A DNA stretch of 6,203 nucleotides from Clostridiales bacterium (GTDB lineage Bacteria; Bacillota_B; Dehalobacteriia; UBA4068), in NCBI GenBank assembly GCA_009782975.1, contig WRIA01000038.1, positions 1 to 6,203 on the forward strand. Reading direction: 5' to 3'. This document shows positions 1 to 6,047 of this stretch, in pieces. The translations under genes and the position numbers were made by a program. The first letter of the stretch is position 1; every line of letters begins with the position of its first letter. The notes beneath the pieces were generated by a model. The model did no database searches. It was given only the letters and a program-made list of their open reading frames with translations, and was not told the origin of the DNA.

Positions 1-104
1 GCGGGCTTACACTGGGGCAAAGACTGGAGCGTGTGATATATCTGGCGGACGAACGGCATCTGCTGGCTAAATATGTTAACGGGGAAGAAATAGATTTACG
101 ATGA
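1..104 (+). CDS. guaD: C-terminal end of probable guanine deaminase (partial)
   Basis: Only the last 33 codons are inside the window (first complete codon at position 3, TGA at 102-104); the gene starts upstream. The tail contains RVIYLADERHLLAKYV followed by NGEEI. This lines up, from memory, with the conserved end of guanine deaminases (human GDA has a YLGDDRNIxxxYVxGK tail): Y-L-x-D-D/E-R-N/H-I/L, then Y-V-x-G. Guanine deaminase is a zinc amidohydrolase that hydrolyses guanine to xanthine and ammonia. The metal-binding residues lie upstream of the window and cannot be checked. The location supports the call, because the product xanthine is the substrate of the dehydrogenase encoded 40 nt downstream; no promoter is evident in between, so co-transcription is likely. 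Another amidohydrolase of the same superfamily remains possible with so little sequence. Confidence 0.65.
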   Translation, partial: GLTLGQRLERVIYLADERHLLAKYVNGEEIDLR

Positions 105-144
105 ATGAACTAAAGCATACACCTAAGTAAACAAGGAGGCCGGT

Positions 145-2427
145 ATGAGCATAGGACAGCCTGTGCGGCGCGTGGATGCCTACGATAAAGTTACGGGCCG
201 CGCCAAATATACGGACGATCTGCTGCCCCGTGACCATCTGGTGGCCAAGGTGCTGCACAGCACTATAGCCAATGGGCTGGTAAAGGATATCCGCACGGAA
301 AAGGCGCTGGAACTGCCCGGCGTGGTAAAGATAGTTACCTGCTTTGACGTGCCCCAAAATCCATATCCGACGCCCGGCCATCCCTGGTCCACCGATCCGG
401 GCCATCAGGACGTAGCCGACCGCCTTATGCTAAACACGCGGGTGCGCCAGTGGGGCGACGACATAGCCGCGGTTATAGCGGAAGACGAGACAACCGCTGT
501 ACGCGCCCTGGGGCTGATAGAAGTGGAATACGAGGAATATCCGCCTCTTGTTTCTGCGGGCGCGGCTATGGCGGAGGGCGCGGATGAGATACATACGGGA
601 CACAAGCAAAACATACTAAAGCGTACCGGCAGCGTAAGCCCGGATTTTGCCATAAAAAGCGTGGAGGAGGGCTTGCTTTGGGTCAGCGGAACTTTTCATA
701 CCCAGCAAGTACAGCAATGCCACATGGAAAACCCCGTATCCTACGCCTACATGGAGCATGAGCGTGTGGTGGTGGTAAGCTCCACCCAAATACCGCATAT
801 AGTGCGCCGCGTTGTAGGTCAGGCTTTGGGCCTGCCCTGGGGCAAGATACGGGTCATAAAACCCTACGTAGGCGGCGGCTTCGGCAATAAGCAGGAGGTA
901 TTGTACGAGCCTTTAAACGCTTTTTTGACCATGCAGGCCGGTGGGCGCTGTGTTAAGCTGGAGCTTTCCCGGGAGGAGACATTTTCTTCCACCCGCAGCC
1001 GCCACGCCATGGATATAGACCTTGAAAGCTGGGTAAAGCCGGACGGCACTTTGCGTGCGCGTAAATTCCGCGCCGTATCCGATCAGGGCGGTTACGCCTC
1101 TCACGGACATGCCATAATAGCAAATTCCGCAAGCTCCTTTCGCCAGTTGTACCCCTACGCGGCCCTGGATAGCGAGGCCCTTACCGTATATTCCAACCGG
1201 GGCACAGCAGGGGCCATGCGCGGTTACGGCGTGCCCCAGACCATCTTCGCCATGGAATCCCACATGGACGATATTGCGCTGAAGCTGGGCCTGGACCCTA
1301 TAGAACTTAGGTTGAAGAATGTTATGCGCCAGGGCTTTGTGGATGTACCCACCGGCGTCACCTGTTTAAGCAACGGCCTGGCGGAATGTCTGGAGCTGGG
1401 CGGCAAGCATATAGGCTGGAAGGAAAAACGGGCCCGTTACGCCAAAAAGCAAAGCGGGGATGTGCGGCGCGGCATAGGCATGGCGATTTTCAGCTATAAA
1501 TCCAATGTGTGGTCCGTTTCCTTGGAGACCGCTTCGGCCCGCCTGATAATGAATCAGGACGGCAGCGTGCAGTTGCAGCTTGGGGCCACGGAAATAGGTC
1601 AGGGTGCGGATACCGTGTTTTGCCAGATGGCTTCGGATGTGCTGGGAGTTCCTTTAAGCGACGTACATATAGTGTCCACGCAGGATACGGATGTTGCGCC
1701 CTTCGATACCGGCGCTTATGCCTCCCGCCAGACCTATGTTACGGGTCAGGCGGTAAAGCAGACGGCTCTTTTGCTTAAGGAGCGTGTCTTGGATTTTGCC
1801 GCCCTGGAATTGGGCCGCCCCGCGCGGGAACTGGATATAGCGGAGCGGCAGATAGTGGAAAAAACCGGCGGAACGGCCCTTGCTTCCCTGGCCGGTATCG
1901 CGCTGGAAGCCTTTTACAGCCTTAAGCACAGCAGGCATCTTACGGCGGAAAGCACCTATCACTGCCGGCACAACACCTTCTCCTTTGGGGCCTGCTTTGC
2001 GGAAGCGGAGGTGGATATGCCCCTGGGCAAGGTCAGGATACTTGACATCATCAACGTGCATGACAGCGGTCGCCTGATAAACCCGGCTCTGGCTGCCGCG
2101 CAGGTGCATGGCGGTATGAGCATGGCCTTGGGTTACGCCCTTTCCGAGCAGATGCTGTACGATAACAAAGGGCGCCTTTTAAACGGCAATTTGCTGGATT
2201 ATAAGCTGCCCACAGCCCTGGATACGCCGAACTTGGCCGCCGATTTTGCGCAGACCTTCGACGAAAGCGGGCCTTTCGGCAACAAATCTTTGGGCGAGCC
2301 CCCGGCGGTGGTTCCGGCCGCCGCTATAAGGAACGCGCTTTTGCAGGCTACCGGAATAGGCTTTAACAGCCTGCCCATGAACCCGCAGGCGCTGGTCAAG
2401 GCATTTAAGGCCGCGGGTATTATATAA
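145..2427 (+). CDS. xdhA: Xanthine dehydrogenase, molybdopterin-binding subunit
   Basis: The 760-residue product is close in length and sequence to E. coli XdhA (752 aa). It should bind the molybdopterin cofactor and hydroxylate xanthine or hypoxanthine in the cytoplasm. The N-terminal a/b hammerhead domain begins RRVDAYDKVTGRAKYTDD (about residues 8-25). Cofactor and active-site motifs follow in the family order: VGGGFGNKQ (F246, Q250), AMRGYG (R359), EIGQG (Q486), and KSLGEPP near the C-terminus with the presumed catalytic base Glu718. Q250 sits where mammalian xanthine oxidase has Glu802 (GGFGGKE); E. coli XdhA also has Gln there. The start is fixed by AAGGAGG at 133-139, five nt from ATG. 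The Mo subunit does not itself contain Fe-S or FAD domains, which are supplied by the next two genes. Substrate could be another purine or N-heterocycle; the neighbouring deaminase favours xanthine. Confidence 0.93.
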   Translation: MSIGQPVRRVDAYDKVTGRAKYTDDLLPRDHLVAKVLHSTIANGLVKDIRTEKALELPGVVKIVTCFDVPQNPYPTPGHPWSTDPGHQDVADRLMLNTRVRQWGDDIAAVIAEDETTAVRALGLIEVEYEEYPPLVSAGAAMAEGADEIHTGHKQNILKRTGSVSPDFAIKSVEEGLLWVSGTFHTQQVQQCHMENPVSYAYMEHERVVVVSSTQIPHIVRRVVGQALGLPWGKIRVIKPYVGGGFGNKQEVLYEPLNAFLTMQAGGRCVKLELSREETFSSTRSRHAMDIDLESWVKPDGTLRARKFRAVSDQGGYASHGHAIIANSASSFRQLYPYAALDSEALTVYSNRGTAGAMRGYGVPQTIFAMESHMDDIALKLGLDPIELRLKNVMRQGFVDVPTGVTCLSNGLAECLELGGKHIGWKEKRARYAKKQSGDVRRGIGMAIFSYKSNVWSVSLETASARLIMNQDGSVQLQLGATEIGQGADTVFCQMASDVLGVPLSDVHIVSTQDTDVAPFDTGAYASRQTYVTGQAVKQTALLLKERVLDFAALELGRPARELDIAERQIVEKTGGTALASLAGIALEAFYSLKHSRHLTAESTYHCRHNTFSFGACFAEAEVDMPLGKVRILDIINVHDSGRLINPALAAAQVHGGMSMALGYALSEQMLYDNKGRLLNGNLLDYKLPTALDTPNLAADFAQTFDESGPFGNKSLGEPPAVVPAAAIRNALLQATGIGFNSLPMNPQALVKAFKAAGII

Positions 2428-2444
2428 AAGCGGCCGGCGCAAAT

Positions 2445-2598
2445 AAAGAAACGGTCTTATTTAGTCAAAGAAACAGTCTTTCTTAGCTAAAGAAACAGTC
2501 TTTCTAAGTCAAAGAAACAGTCTTTCTAAGTCAAAGAAACAGTCTTTCTAAGTCAAAGAAACAGTCTTTCTTAGTTAAAGAAACGGTATTGTTTTTCG
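2445..2598 (+). repeat. Seven-unit 22-bp tandem repeat array between xdhA and xdhB
   Basis: Head-to-tail units start at 2445, 2467, 2489, 2511, 2533, 2555 and 2577, each 22 bp with no spacer. Every unit begins AAAGAAAC, the core is CAGTCTTTC and the consensus ends TAAGTC. Units 3-5 (2489-2554) are identical. Unit 2 differs from them at three positions (18, 21, 22) and unit 6 at two (18, 22). Unit 1 differs at positions 9, 15, 16 and 18, and unit 7 keeps only its first ~14 bases. Units 1 and 7 share CGG in place of CAG. The unit is about 32% GC, far below the flanking genes. The array is non-coding: the period is not a multiple of three and every intact unit carries a TAA or TAG. AAAGA and TCTTT inside each unit are complementary, so short hairpins can form within or between units. 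There are no unique spacers, so it is not a CRISPR. Function unknown. Confidence 0.95.
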
Positions 2599-2619
2599 AA
2601 AACGGCAATTGTTCATTGC
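2591..2619 (+). other. Two adjacent small hairpins upstream of xdhB
   Basis: GTTTT at 2591-2595 pairs with AAAAC at 2599-2603 around a TCG loop, and GCAAT at 2605-2609 pairs with ATTGC at 2615-2619 around a five-base loop. They occupy the space between the last repeat unit and the xdhB ribosome binding site. Each stem is only five base pairs, and no T-run follows, so neither is a convincing intrinsic terminator. ATTG at 2588-2591 could alternatively pair with CAAT at 2606-2609, excluding the second hairpin. They may be mRNA-processing or stability elements, or chance. Confidence 0.4.
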
Positions 2620-2638
2620 TTGAAGGGTGTGAGGGGTT

Positions 2639-3520
2639 ATGTTCGATATAAGAGAAATTTATCAGCCTAAAAGCTTGCGGGAAGCCCTGGCCTTGGCCGC
2701 GCGGCATCCGCAGGCCGTCATCATCGCCGGCGGCACCGACGTGCTGATAAAGATACGCGAGGGCAAGCTTTCCTACAGGGAGCTGTTAAGCATCCGCGGC
2801 CTTAAAGAGCTGCGGGGCGTAGAGGAAAACGCCGATGGCGACCTGCTTATAGGCCCGCTAAACAGCTTTAGGGATATACAGGAGCACTCGCTGGTCTGCC
2901 GCCATATCCCCATACTTGCCCAGGCCGCCGCTACGGTGGGCGGCCCGCAGATACGCGTTATGGGAACGGTGGGCGGCAATGTTGCCAATGGCGTTACCAG
3001 CGCCGATACCTCCTCCTCTTTGCATACTCTGGAAGCGGAGCTTTTGCTGCAAAGCACTACCGGGCAGCGCCTGCTGCCCATAAAGGATTTTTATACGGGG
3101 CCGGGCCAGACCGCCCGCGAACCGCAGGAGATATTGACTAAAATCATTATACGACATGCAAATTACGCTGAAAGCGGCGGCTGTTACATAAAATACGCCA
3201 TGCGCGAAGCCATGGATATAGCTACCCTGGGATGTGCTATACTGGTAAAGCCGGATAAAGCCGGCCAGCGTATCGCCAGGATACGGATAGCCTTTGGGGT
3301 GGCCGCGCCGGTACCCATGCGCTGTTTGGCGGCGGAGGCGGAACTGACCGGCCTGCGCATAGCACCGGCGGTACAGCGCGTTGCGGAGCTGGTGCGCGCG
3401 GAGATCAACCCCAGGGATTCCTGGCGGGCCCCCAGGGAATTCCGCCTGCATATAGCCGGGGTTCTTGCCGAAAGGGCGCTGGTCAAAGCCTGGCAGCAGG
3501 CTTTGGAAAGGAGACGGTAA
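2639..3520 (+). CDS. xdhB: Xanthine dehydrogenase, FAD-binding subunit
   Basis: The 293-residue product matches E. coli XdhB (292 aa) in length and layout. It carries the FAD of the xanthine dehydrogenase complex and passes electrons from the Fe-S subunit to NAD+ or another acceptor. FAD-contacting signatures of the CO dehydrogenase/XDH flavoprotein family are visible: AGGTDVLI at residues 30-37 and TVGGNVANGVTSADTSS at about 110-126. The C-terminal part (from about residue 180) is the CO-dehydrogenase flavoprotein C-terminal domain, including AFGVAAPVPMRC and a WRAPREFRLH segment like the family's SWR-(A/x)-EFR element. Translation must initiate independently of xdhA, because 211 nt including a repeat array separate them. 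The ribosome binding site is imperfect: GAGGGG at 2631-2636 lies very close to the ATG, and AAGG at 2623-2626 is the alternative. There is no inserted 4Fe-4S loop of the kind seen in 4-hydroxybenzoyl-CoA reductase. Confidence 0.93.
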   Translation: MFDIREIYQPKSLREALALAARHPQAVIIAGGTDVLIKIREGKLSYRELLSIRGLKELRGVEENADGDLLIGPLNSFRDIQEHSLVCRHIPILAQAAATVGGPQIRVMGTVGGNVANGVTSADTSSSLHTLEAELLLQSTTGQRLLPIKDFYTGPGQTAREPQEILTKIIIRHANYAESGGCYIKYAMREAMDIATLGCAILVKPDKAGQRIARIRIAFGVAAPVPMRCLAAEAELTGLRIAPAVQRVAELVRAEINPRDSWRAPREFRLHIAGVLAERALVKAWQQALERRR

Positions 3521-3522
3521 GG

Positions 3523-3987
3523 ATGCAGCGAATAATAAATATGACCGTTAATGGCCGCCCGCGCAAACTGGCCATAGATATACGGGAAAGCCTGGCCGAT
3601 ACCCTGCGTTATCAACTGGGGCTTACCAGCGTAAAAAAAGGCTGCGAGGTGGGGGAATGCGGAGCCTGTACGGTGCTGCTGGACGGGCGCGCCATAAACT
3701 CCTGCATATATCTTACACTGTGGGCGGACGGCAAATCTGTGCTGACGGTGGAGGGCCTTACCGGCCCGGACGGCGAGTTGAGCCCTGTTCAGCGGGCCTT
3801 TGTGGAGGAGGCCGCCGTGCAATGCGGCTTTTGCACCCCCGGATTGATACTTACCGCGGTAGAACTGGCCGGCAGCGGTAAAAGCTACAGCCGCGAGGAC
3901 ATCCGCAGGGAGATATCCGGGCATCTGTGCCGCTGCACGGGTTACGAAAATGTTCTTAACGCCATAGAAAAGGCGCTGCAAACATAA
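3523..3987 (+). CDS. xdhC: Xanthine dehydrogenase, 2Fe-2S iron-sulfur subunit
   Basis: The 154-residue protein has the two-domain fold of small Fe-S subunits of molybdenum hydroxylases. The N-terminal plant-ferredoxin-like domain provides Cys41, Cys46, Cys49 and Cys61 (CEVGECGAC, then C in INSC) for one 2Fe-2S cluster. The C-terminal helical domain provides Cys101, Cys104, Cys136 and Cys138 (QCGFCTPG and HLCRCTGY) for the second. All eight ligands are intact, so the electron wire from Mo to FAD should work. E. coli XdhC is 159 aa and very similar. The start is two nt after the xdhB stop, with AAAGGAG at 3507-3513 inside the end of xdhB, so the two genes are likely translationally coupled. Note on names: xdhC here follows E. 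coli usage (Fe-S subunit); in other bacteria xdhC names a Mo-cofactor insertion chaperone, which is not present in this window. Confidence 0.95.
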   Translation: MQRIINMTVNGRPRKLAIDIRESLADTLRYQLGLTSVKKGCEVGECGACTVLLDGRAINSCIYLTLWADGKSVLTVEGLTGPDGELSPVQRAFVEEAAVQCGFCTPGLILTAVELAGSGKSYSREDIRREISGHLCRCTGYENVLNAIEKALQT

Positions 3988-3996
3988 TATCTGACA

Positions 3997-4026
3997 TTTA
4001 CAAGGGGCAAAAAACAAGTGTATTAA
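3997..4026 (+). promoter_or_regulatory. Weak candidate promoter for argS
   Basis: TTTACA at 3997-4002 matches the -35 consensus at five of six positions, and TATTAA at 4021-4026 matches the -10 at four of six, with an 18-nt spacer. A start near 4033 would give a leader of about 44 nt. The match is modest, and read-through from xdhC is an alternative because no clear terminator follows xdhC. Confidence 0.3.
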
Positions 4027-4060
4027 TTCGGCAACGCCGCCTTACGAAGCTGTTTTGCCC
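4005..4060 (+). other. 8-bp inverted repeat in the xdhC-argS gap
   Basis: GGGCAAAA at 4005-4012 is perfectly complementary to TTTTGCCC at 4053-4060, with a 40-nt loop that itself contains the small dyads GGC-AAC-GCC (4030-4038) and CTT-ACG-AAG (4041-4049). The 3' arm ends five nt before the argS Shine-Dalgarno (4066-4071), and no T-run follows, so it is not a standard intrinsic terminator. If argS is transcribed from the candidate promoter in this gap, the 5' arm would be outside the transcript and the structure would form only on read-through RNA from the xdh genes. Regulatory role is inference. Confidence 0.4.
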
Positions 4061-4076
4061 GCAATAGGAGGAAATA

Positions 4077-5777
4077 ATGAGTTATTATAATACCCCCATC
4101 TCCCGCCGCCGGGAAAAGATAGCCCTATCTATACAGCAGGCTTTGGAAAAGGCCAGATCAGCCGGGGCGCTGGATTTTACAAAACCCCCCATTTTTGTGG
4201 TGGAAACGCCCCGGGAAGCCGCTCACGGCGATTTTGCCACTAATGTCGCGTTGCTGCTGGCCAAGGAAGCGCGGCAAAATCCCCGTGCCGTGGCGCAGGC
4301 CATCTCCGACCATTTCGACGCTCCTGCCGCGGGAGTGGAGGAATTAAGCATAGCCGGGCCGGGCTTTATCAATTTTCGTATGAACCGGGGCTGGCAGGCC
4401 GGGCTGCTTTCGGAAATACTGGCCGCCGGGGAAAACTATGGTTCAAGCGATGCCGGCGGCGGTCAAAAGGTGCAGGTGGAATTCGTTTCCGCCAACCCCA
4501 CGGGGGAATTGCACATGGGCAATGCCCGGGGCGCGGCTATAGGCGACAGTTTGGCCTCCCTGCTGGATATGGCGGGTTACGATTGCCAACGGGAATACTA
4601 TATAAACGACGCGGGCAATCAGATAGAAAAATTCGGCGTTTCCCTGGAGGCCCGCTATTTGCAGGCACTGGGACAGGATATCCCCTTTCCCGAGGACGGC
4701 TATCATGGGGAGGATCTGCCGCTGTTAATGGCGCAGCTGGTAAGTGAGATAGGCGACGGATACCTGCAAATGGAGCCCCAGGAGCGGCGGGAACGGCTGG
4801 TAAAATATGCTTTGGACCGCAAATTGTCGGATATTCGCGGGGCCCTGGCCGGTTTCGGCGTGGGATACGACTGCTGGTTCAGCGAGCGAAGCCTGCACGA
4901 AAGCGGCGCGGTACAAAACGTGATAGACGAATTACAGGGCAGGGGCTGGCTGCTGGAAAAGGATGGGGCGCTGTGGCTGGATTGCACGCGCTTCGGCGAG
5001 GAAAAGCCGGAGGTGCTGGTGCGTGGCAACGGACTGCCCACCTATTACGCGGCGGATATAGCCTATCATAAAGATAAATTTGAGCGCGGCTTTGCCACGG
5101 TTATAGATGTTTGGGGGGCCGATCATCACGGCCATGTGGCGCGTATGCGCGGAGCCATGGAGGCGCTGGGCTACCGGCGCGAACAGCTGGAAGTGATACT
5201 GATGCAGTTCGTCCGCCTGATACAAGGCGGCGATGTGATAAAGATGAGCAAGCGAACCGGCACCTATGTTACCCTAAACGAGCTGGTAGAGGAGGTAGGA
5301 CGGGACGCGGCGCGTTTTATATTCGTGATGCGTTCGGCGGATAGCCTTATAGATTTTGATTTGGATCTGGCAAAGCAGCAGACGCTTAAAAACCCTGTCT
5401 ATTATGTGCAGTACGCCCATGCCCGCTTTTGTTCCATTGTGGCGGCGGCGGAAGCGGAAGGGCTGGCCCTGCCCAAAATGCCTCTTACAGGGGAGCAGTT
5501 GGGCGTACTCTCCCACGAAAGCGAATACGCCTTGATACGCCGGTTAGCCGATTTTCCGGACGAGGTGATAACGGCGGCCCTACAAAGGGAGCCGCACCAT
5601 ATTGCCGCCTATTTGCAGGAAGTAGCGGCGCTGTTCCATAATTTTTACGATAAATGCAGGGTGCTTTCCGATAATGTCGCATTAAGCGCGGCCCGCCTTT
5701 CTCTTTCCTTTGCCGCGGCTACGGTTATAAAAAACGGCCTTAAGGCACTTGGCGTTTCCGCGCCGGAAAAAATGTAA
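4077..5777 (+). CDS. argS: Arginyl-tRNA synthetase
   Basis: This class I aminoacyl-tRNA synthetase of 566 residues (the family is usually about 550-580) charges tRNA-Arg in the cytoplasm and is normally essential. The N-terminal ArgRS additional domain covers roughly residues 15-105, with the family element EAAHGDFATNVALLLAK at 48-64. The HIGH-type signature is ANPTGELHMGN at 139-149, in the HMGN form seen in many Firmicutes. The second signature is KMSK at 389-392, within GGDVIKMSKRTGTYVTL. The DALR anticodon-binding domain follows VQYAHAR (444-450) and ends with the typical NGLKALGVSAPEKM tail, so the gene is complete. The start is set by AGGAGG at 4066-4071, five nt upstream of ATG. It lies 89 nt after xdhC and is functionally unrelated to purine oxidation. 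Co-transcription with xdh is uncertain; a weak promoter and an inverted repeat sit in the gap. Confidence 0.97.
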   Translation: MSYYNTPISRRREKIALSIQQALEKARSAGALDFTKPPIFVVETPREAAHGDFATNVALLLAKEARQNPRAVAQAISDHFDAPAAGVEELSIAGPGFINFRMNRGWQAGLLSEILAAGENYGSSDAGGGQKVQVEFVSANPTGELHMGNARGAAIGDSLASLLDMAGYDCQREYYINDAGNQIEKFGVSLEARYLQALGQDIPFPEDGYHGEDLPLLMAQLVSEIGDGYLQMEPQERRERLVKYALDRKLSDIRGALAGFGVGYDCWFSERSLHESGAVQNVIDELQGRGWLLEKDGALWLDCTRFGEEKPEVLVRGNGLPTYYAADIAYHKDKFERGFATVIDVWGADHHGHVARMRGAMEALGYRREQLEVILMQFVRLIQGGDVIKMSKRTGTYVTLNELVEEVGRDAARFIFVMRSADSLIDFDLDLAKQQTLKNPVYYVQYAHARFCSIVAAAEAEGLALPKMPLTGEQLGVLSHESEYALIRRLADFPDEVITAALQREPHHIAAYLQEVAALFHNFYDKCRVLSDNVALSAARLSLSFAAATVIKNGLKALGVSAPEKM

Positions 5778-5837
5778 TTTAAAACCTGTAAAAACTGATC
5801 TTTTTTGTTCCCCTAAGCATAGCGAAGGGCCGGCAAC

Positions 5838-5857
5838 AGGGTTATCATAGATACCCT
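5838..5857 (+). other. Hairpin downstream of argS, possible atypical terminator
   Basis: AGGGT at 5838-5842 and ATC at 5844-5846 pair with GAT and ACCCT at 5850-5857: eight base pairs with one bulged T and an ATA loop. It is the strongest stem between argS and the rplS promoter. On the + strand it is followed by ATTATAAAAAAA rather than a U-run, so it is not a canonical intrinsic terminator. It could be a 3'-end stabilising or Rho-associated element. Confidence 0.35.
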
Positions 5858-5858
5858 A

Positions 5859-5893
5859 TTATAAAAAAACGCGAATAAGTACTTTTTTAATAA
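5859..5893 (+). other. A/T-only inverted repeat
   Basis: TTATAAAAAAA at 5859-5869 pairs with TTTTTTAATAA at 5883-5893 (ten pairs, one A-A mismatch, 13-nt loop). The stem is entirely A-T and weak as RNA; the six-T run lies in the 3' arm. It precedes the rplS -35 box by eight nt, so it could act as an A-tract/UP-like or bent segment, or contribute to a weak argS terminator. Neither is shown by sequence alone. Confidence 0.3.
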
Positions 5894-5900
5894 TTTATGC

Positions 5901-5930
5901 TTGCAATATGCTTAAGCTTTGTGCTATAAT
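5901..5930 (+). promoter_or_regulatory. Sigma-A type promoter for rplS
   Basis: TTGCAA at 5901-5906 (four of six to TTGACA) and a perfect TATAAT at 5925-5930 are separated by 18 nt. TGC immediately before the -10 makes it an extended -10 promoter. The upstream DNA is very A/T-rich. Transcription should start near 5936-5938, at the beginning of the structured leader. Confidence 0.8.
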
Positions 5931-5936
5931 TACGTT

Positions 5937-6047
5937 TGTATGTTTATGGGCTGGTCCGCTGCCGCTTGGTTTAAGTCGTTTACCACATGGTTTGCGCCAC
6001 TAGGCTTAAAAACGGGCATGAACAGCCGACGAAAAAGGAGGATATAT
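5937..6047 (+). promoter_or_regulatory. L19-type ribosomal protein leader RNA upstream of rplS
   Basis: The leader folds into three nested helices. GGCTG (5949-5953) pairs with CAGCC (6023-6027); TGCC (5960-5963) pairs with GGCA (6015-6018); TTTAAGTC (5970-5977) pairs with GGCTTAAA (6003-6010, one G-T wobble). The apical part contains CCACATGGTTTGCGCCAC (5983-6000), and AACGGGCATGAAC (6011-6023) joins the inner and outer helices. Conserved-looking unpaired blocks with a perfect inner helix, directly between a promoter and rplS, fit the Firmicutes L19 leader (Rfam family L19_leader), thought to bind L19 and repress its own synthesis. The assignment rests on context, architecture and my recollection of the consensus. 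The Shine-Dalgarno AAGGAGG (6035-6041) lies just beyond the outer helix. Confidence 0.75.

Noticed and set aside
101..130. A nine-codon reading frame (ATG at 101) overlapping the guaD-like stop as ATGA and ending before the xdhA ribosome binding site, a possible leader peptide.
   Set aside because: It has no well-placed Shine-Dalgarno, no run of regulatory codons and no associated terminator/antiterminator pair; it is most simply chance sequence.
1654..2109. A 151-codon open frame on the - strand opposite xdhA.
   Set aside because: It is fully antisense to conserved xdhA coding sequence, has no plausible ribosome binding context and resembles no known family.
2445..2598. The repeat array as a CRISPR.
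   Set aside because: Units abut directly with no unique spacers, the unit is only 22 bp and no cas genes are nearby.
2428..2638. An insertion-sequence remnant or mobile element as the cause of the xdhA-xdhB gap.
   Set aside because: No transposase fragment, terminal inverted repeats or target-site duplication are visible; the gap is accounted for by the tandem repeat and short hairpins.
3184..4017. A 277-codon open frame on the - strand opposite xdhB and xdhC.
   Set aside because: It lies antisense to two clear enzyme genes whose conserved motifs explain the sequence; its translation shows no recognisable domain and looks like a codon-bias shadow.
3988..4076. A T-box riboswitch upstream of argS.
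   Set aside because: The gap is only 89 nt, with no terminator stem plus U-run, and I see no convincing T-box antiterminator sequence; it is too short for the specifier-loop architecture.
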